From NCBI GenBank assembly GCA_046541515.1, contig JBKHDD010000108.1, forward strand, positions 1-16,913: 16,913 nucleotides of DNA. Direction: 5' to 3'. Both the position numbers and the translations under genes were made by a program. Shown here in pieces: positions 13,822 through 16,913 of the stretch (its first letter is position 1; every line of letters begins with the position of its first letter). Source of the stretch: CAYFVR01 sp046541515. GTDB taxonomy: Bacteria > Desulfobacterota > Desulfobacteria > Desulfobacterales > Desulfococcaceae. The notes below the pieces were generated by a model. That model was not told where the DNA came from, did not search any database, and saw only the letters and a list, made by a program, of their open reading frames with translations.

Positions 13822-15903
13822 ATGGACGAGGGGATTCGCTGGATTGGCGCCCATTGCAGCCGGATGGACCATGGCGGTTGCGCCATTCGCGTGGGCGTTC
13901 GGGACGGGCGGGTCGTCAAGATCGTGGGAGACCCGGACGGATTTCTGAATCGGGGCTATGTTTGCCCCAAGGGGCTGGCGCTGGGGGAGAAGCTGGAACA
14001 CCCGGACCGGCTGCGGCGGCCCTTGCGCCGGATTGGGAAGCGCGGGGAAGGGAAGTGGGAGACGATTTCCTGGGAGGCGGCGCTGGATTTGGTTTGCGAA
14101 GGGCTGGATCGGACCCGGCGGGACTACGGCGCGAAGAGCGTGGCCTTTTGCCAGGGAATGCCCAAGGGAATGGAGCATTTCGCGCTGATCCGGCTGGCGA
14201 ATCTGTTCGGCTCGCCCAATGTGGTGGCGGTGCAGGACGTCTGCCACGCGCCCCGGGAGGTGACCGGCCTGCACACCTGCGGCTTTTATCCCGTGGCCGA
14301 TTTGCGCCACCAAACCGAGGCGGTGCTGGTCTGGGGCGGGAATCCCCTGGCGACCAACGAAGAGGGCCAGATCGGCCGGAACCTGCTGGACCGGTTGAAG
14401 GCGGGGGCGAAGCTGATCGTGGTGGACCCGCGACGGACGAAGCTGGCCGCCCGCGCGGACCATTGGCTGCCGATTCGGCCGGGGGCGGACGCGGCGTTGG
14501 CGCTGGCCTTTCTCCATGTGGCGATTGCGGAGGATTTGTTCGACCGGGAATTCGTGGCGGAATGGTGCCATGGATTCGAGGCGATGGCGGACCATGTGCG
14601 GGCTTTTTCGCCGGAGGCGATGGCTGCGGATACCGGCGTCGATCCCGAAGCGGTGCGGGCGGCGGCGCGGCGCTACGCGGCGTCCAAACCGGCGGCGTTG
14701 GCCTGGGGGAACGCGGTGGAGCAGACGCCCCACGCCTTCGACGCGGTCCGGGCCCTGGTTTCGCTGATGGCGATTTGCGGAAACCTGGACGTGCCCGGCG
14801 GCAACGTGGCGACCCTGGACCCGCCGATTCTGGGCCTGGGGCCGTTCGTGCGGGCGAAGAAGATTCCGGACAAGCCGAAGGAAATGCTCCACGCGGCCCA
14901 CGGAACCATCCCCCGGCTGATGACGGCGCCGCCGGTCTATTTTCGCCGGGCGGTGCTGGAAAGCGATCCGTATCCGGTGCGGGCGGCCTACCTCCAGACC
15001 TCCAATCCCATGCTCTCCTACGCGGACGCCAACCGGACCCGGGCGGCCCTGGAATCCCTGGATTTTTTCGCGGTGTCGGACGTGTTCATGACGCCGACGG
15101 CGGCAATGGCGGACGTGGTTCTCCCGGCGGCCACCGGGCTGGAGTTCGACGACATCGGCCATTACGGGCTGGGCCACGGCTATGTTTTGGCGCGGCCCAA
15201 GGCGGTGGAACCGCCGGCGGAGTGCCGGCCGGACCTGGACATCCTGACGGAGCTGGGGCGGCGGTTGACCGATCCGGCGGAATGGCCGGAGACGGGCGCG
15301 GGTTTGTTGGACGAAGTGCTGGCCCCGGCGGGGATGGATTTTGCGGGGTTCGCCGAGGCCGGATATCTGAAAGGGCCGGATCGATACCGGAAGTACGCGG
15401 AGAAGGGATTCCGGACGGCGAGCGGAAAGGTGGAGCTGGTCTTGAGCAAGGCGGAGGCGTTTGGATTGCCGGCCCTGCCGGAATGGGAAGGTGCGGCGGA
15501 TTCGGACGCGGCGTTTCCGCTGTGGCTGACCTCGTGCAAATCGCCGGATTACCTCCATTCCAGTTATCGCTGGGTGGAAACACTGCGAAAGCGGAGCCCG
15601 CAGCCAGAGGCGGTGATCCATCCCGATACGGCGGCGGAAATGGGAATTGGCGATGGTGAATCGGTTTGGATCGAGACGGCCCACGGACGGATTGAACAGA
15701 CGGCCCGGCTGAGCGACGACGTGCGGCGGGATACGGTCCACGCGGGGTACGGATGGTGGTTTCCGGAGGCGGGCGCCGAATCGCTGTATGGCTGGGAGCG
15801 GTCGAACCTGAATCGGTTGACGACGGTGGACGAGGTGGGAAAGGCGTTTGGGACGCCGAGGTTGCGGGGGATGCGGTGTCGGGTGGGGCGGGTGGCGGGA
15901 TAA
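13822..15903 (+). CDS. Molybdopterin oxidoreductase with Asp-substituted [4Fe-4S] motif
   Basis: This 693-residue protein belongs to the DMSO reductase superfamily (Mo/W-bis-MGD enzymes). No twin-arginine signal is present, so it is cytoplasmic. The N-terminal cluster motif reads C12-x3-D16-x3-C20...C48-P-K50-G; Asp16 stands where the second cysteine is expected. F-G-S-P-N-V precedes V-C141-H142-A-P-R145, where Cys141 is the likely metal ligand and C-H recalls formate dehydrogenase. The middle (L-I-V-V-D-P-R-R-T-K, P-I-R-P-G-A-D-A-A-L-A-L) and the C-terminal MGD-binding domain (from about residue 570) are complete. The overall pattern and length are close to the acetylene hydratase/thiosulfate-reductase-like branch. 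The reaction is unknown. ATG at 13822 follows GGAGGGAG; the in-frame extension back to 13735 overlaps the previous gene. No separate Fe-S or membrane subunit is encoded next to it. Confidence 0.9.
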   Translation: MDEGIRWIGAHCSRMDHGGCAIRVGVRDGRVVKIVGDPDGFLNRGYVCPKGLALGEKLEHPDRLRRPLRRIGKRGEGKWETISWEAALDLVCEGLDRTRRDYGAKSVAFCQGMPKGMEHFALIRLANLFGSPNVVAVQDVCHAPREVTGLHTCGFYPVADLRHQTEAVLVWGGNPLATNEEGQIGRNLLDRLKAGAKLIVVDPRRTKLAARADHWLPIRPGADAALALAFLHVAIAEDLFDREFVAEWCHGFEAMADHVRAFSPEAMAADTGVDPEAVRAAARRYAASKPAALAWGNAVEQTPHAFDAVRALVSLMAICGNLDVPGGNVATLDPPILGLGPFVRAKKIPDKPKEMLHAAHGTIPRLMTAPPVYFRRAVLESDPYPVRAAYLQTSNPMLSYADANRTRAALESLDFFAVSDVFMTPTAAMADVVLPAATGLEFDDIGHYGLGHGYVLARPKAVEPPAECRPDLDILTELGRRLTDPAEWPETGAGLLDEVLAPAGMDFAGFAEAGYLKGPDRYRKYAEKGFRTASGKVELVLSKAEAFGLPALPEWEGAADSDAAFPLWLTSCKSPDYLHSSYRWVETLRKRSPQPEAVIHPDTAAEMGIGDGESVWIETAHGRIEQTARLSDDVRRDTVHAGYGWWFPEAGAESLYGWERSNLNRLTTVDEVGKAFGTPRLRGMRCRVGRVAG

Positions 15904-15919
15904 TTCCGCCGCGCCCCTT

Positions 15920-16348
15920 TCACCCCACATTCCCAAACGGATAGGCCCCGGCCAGAATGCCGAGGATGAAGAGGATGGCCCCGTAGAGCAGGCGGCGGTG
16001 TTTGCGGCGGCCGGATTCGATGAAGGCGGCTTTCCAGGAAGCGGGGTCGTTTTTGTGGGTGGGGTGGCGTTGGGGGAGCAGGACGAGCACGAAGAGAATG
16101 AGGGCCGCGGACCAGAGCAGGTGGGGGATGAGCCAGGGGAAGGCGGCGGCGGTTCGGGCGCCGAAGGCGATTTTGAAGGCGGCGAGGTAGAGGCCGGAGG
16201 TGGTGGCGGTGGCCCCGGCCAGGAATTTGGCGACGTCCTCGATCCGGGCGATGCGGTGCACGGGGTCTTGGTAGCCCTGCTGGAGGTAGAATTGGTCCTC
16301 TTCCGTGAGGGGCTCGGAGACGAGGTCTTGGATTGGTTCGTCGGTCAT
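15920..16348 (-). CDS. Hypothetical small membrane protein
   Basis: This 142-residue protein has three likely membrane helices, at about residues 42-62, 71-91 and 119-138, after a polar, acidic N-terminus of about 35 residues. A basic loop (H-K-N-D-P-A-S-W-K-A-A-F, then G-R-R-K-H-R-R) lies between helices 2 and 3. I do not recognise the family. The start ATG at 16348 lacks a strong ribosome binding site. It ends 16 bp from the convergent molybdopterin enzyme gene and starts 55 bp downstream of the DUF433 gene, with which it may be co-transcribed. The residue pattern (tight helices, E/D-rich start, V-H-R-I-A-R) looks like a real protein rather than a chance frame. Confidence 0.7.
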   Translation of the reverse strand: MTDEPIQDLVSEPLTEEDQFYLQQGYQDPVHRIARIEDVAKFLAGATATTSGLYLAAFKIAFGARTAAAFPWLIPHLLWSAALILFVLVLLPQRHPTHKNDPASWKAAFIESGRRKHRRLLYGAILFILGILAGAYPFGNVG

Positions 16349-16403
16349 GGGATGGGCTTTTTTGGGAAAAGGTAAACTGGATTTGGAGAACCAGCGGGAA
16401 ATT

Positions 16404-16634
16404 TCATGCGACGCCGACCAGCGGCAGTTCTCGCTCTCGCACCGCTTCGGCGGCGAAACGGAGCGCTTCCGTGATGTCTTCCGGTTCCAGGTCGGGGTAG
16501 GCGTTCAGGATTTCATCGGCGTTCATTCCATCGGCGATCATGTCCACGACCGTGGCGACGGGAATCCGCAGGCCCCGCAGGCAAGGGATTCCGCCCATCT
16601 GGTTTGGATTGGTGGTGATTCGGGTGTAGGCCAT
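16404..16634 (-). CDS. DUF433 family antitoxin-like protein
   Basis: This 76-residue protein matches the DUF433 pattern: an opening R-I-T-T-N-P-N-Q-M-G-G-I-P-C-L-R-G, then R-I-P-V-A-T-V-V-D-M-I-A-D-G, and D-E-I-L-N-A-Y-P-D-L followed by D-I-T-E-A-L. The C-terminal half is a helix-turn-helix-like segment; members are usually predicted antitoxins of VapBC-like pairs with a PIN-like (DUF5615) toxin downstream. No such toxin is encoded here: the next gene is a membrane protein. ATG at 16634 is preferred because homology begins there and GGAG lies just upstream; the frame is open to 16727 but the extra residues are not family-like. It is either an orphan antitoxin or a stand-alone regulator. Confidence 0.85.
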   Translation of the reverse strand: MAYTRITTNPNQMGGIPCLRGLRIPVATVVDMIADGMNADEILNAYPDLEPEDITEALRFAAEAVRERELPLVGVA

Positions 16635-16673
16635 GTGGTTTCTCCAAAATGAACGTTGAGAATCAAGATTCAA

Positions 16674-16702
16674 ATAAATCAGCGGGAGACGGACGCTCTC
16701 AA
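16674..16702 (-). promoter_or_regulatory. Weak candidate promoter of the DUF433 gene
   Basis: On the minus strand, TTGAGA (complement of 16697-16702) and ATTTAT (complement of 16674-16679) lie 17 bp apart, 40 bp upstream of the DUF433 start. The -10 match is poor, so this is tentative. The site directly abuts an inverted repeat. Confidence 0.3.
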
Positions 16703-16721
16703 GGACATGATAATCATGTCC
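16703..16721. promoter_or_regulatory. Perfect 9-bp inverted repeat, possible operator
   Basis: GGACATGAT (16703-16711) and ATCATGTCC (16713-16721) are exact reverse complements around one central A. It sits about 70 bp upstream of the DUF433 start, next to the -35-like hexamer, where an autoregulatory DNA-binding protein would bind. It could equally be a dispersed intergenic palindrome. Confidence 0.4.
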
Positions 16722-16770
16722 ATCCAAAAAATCCCCTGAATCCCAGTTCAGAGGGCAAAGGACAAAGGAT

Positions 16771-16911
16771 TCAAAGCGATTCCAACATTGCTTCCACCCG
16801 ATCCACCCCCGGAAACCCGGCCGCCCGGCCCGCCTGAACCGCCAGCGTCAACACTTGTTTCGCCGCGTCTTTTTGCCCCGCTTGGGCCAGAAGATTTCCG
16901 AAATCCCTTCC
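16771..16911 (-). CDS. C-terminal fragment of a TPR-like protein (partial)
   Basis: The last 46 residues of a minus-strand protein run in from the right window edge and stop at 16771-16773. The sequence contains N-L-L-A-Q-A-G-Q-K-D-A-A-K-Q-V-L and L-A-V-Q-A-G-R-A-A-G-F-P-G, the spacing of small and large residues typical of a tetratricopeptide repeat followed by a capping helix (V-E-A-M-L-E-S-L). Such modules mediate protein-protein contacts; the rest of the protein, and so its role, is outside the window. No terminator with a clear T-tract follows. Confidence 0.65.
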   Translation of the reverse strand, partial: GRDFGNLLAQAGQKDAAKQVLTLAVQAGRAAGFPGVDRVEAMLESL

Positions 16912-16913
16912 CA

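Noticed and set aside
15892..15910. GGCGG/CCGCC stem as a terminator for the molybdopterin gene
   Set aside because: Only about five base pairs, overlapping the stop codon, and without a T-tract on either side.
13684..15936. 750-codon open frame antisense to the molybdopterin enzyme
   Set aside because: The plus-strand frame has full domain support and a good ribosome binding site; the antisense frame is Arg/His/Pro-rich with no recognisable motif.
16635..16727. N-terminal extension of the DUF433 protein to 16727
   Set aside because: The 31 extra residues would translate the palindrome and promoter region and do not resemble the family; the ATG at 16634 has its own GGAG site.

Overview
The window is GC-rich, compact bacterial DNA. 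A TRAP transporter next to a complete lutABC set, an acetylene-hydratase/formate-dehydrogenase-like molybdopterin enzyme, an NtrC-type regulator and a universal stress protein together suggest an anaerobic, organic-acid-oxidising member of the Desulfobacterota (former Deltaproteobacteria). This placement is inferred from gene content and protein style; the window has no rRNA, tRNA or other phylogenetic marker that I could see.

Region 1 (1-5778, + strand) is an organic-acid utilisation block: the 3' part of a DctP-type solute-binding protein, the small and large TRAP permease subunits, then lutA-lutB-lutC. LutABC is the iron-sulfur L-lactate oxidation system, so the simplest reading is TRAP-driven uptake of lactate or a related 2-hydroxy/2-oxo acid followed by cytoplasmic oxidation. 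A textbook intrinsic terminator separates the binding protein from the permeases, and a perfect 16-bp hairpin without a U-tract separates the TRAP genes from lut. A UspA-family protein follows (6014-6505).

Region 2 (6506-9510) has a minus-strand short-chain dehydrogenase resembling 3-hydroxybutyrate dehydrogenases, ending at a shared terminator. Across a 514-bp intergenic space lies a divergent response regulator of NtrC architecture. Its sigma-54-contacting GAFTGA loop and its sensor-II arginine are not recognisable.

Region 3 (9511-12624) is mostly decayed DNA around one intact gene, an RlmK-type 23S rRNA methyltransferase. It holds frameshifted coding fragments, a pair of 29-bp direct repeats with tandem 15-mers between them, and a clear pseudogene of an OFA-family (oxalate/formate antiporter-like) MFS transporter.

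Region 4 (12625-15903, + strand) is the most interesting part: a tight three-gene cluster of an MTH1187/DUF77 thiamine-binding-type protein, an Isf-like iron-sulfur flavoprotein with an added zinc-ribbon-like tail, and a molybdopterin oxidoreductase. In the oxidoreductase the second cysteine of the N-terminal [4Fe-4S] motif is replaced by aspartate (C-x3-D-x3-C...C). Codon choice shifts here towards G-ending codons.

Region 5 (15920-16913, - strand) has a small three-helix membrane protein, an orphan DUF433 antitoxin-like protein behind a perfect inverted repeat, and the C-terminus of a TPR-like protein that runs off the window.
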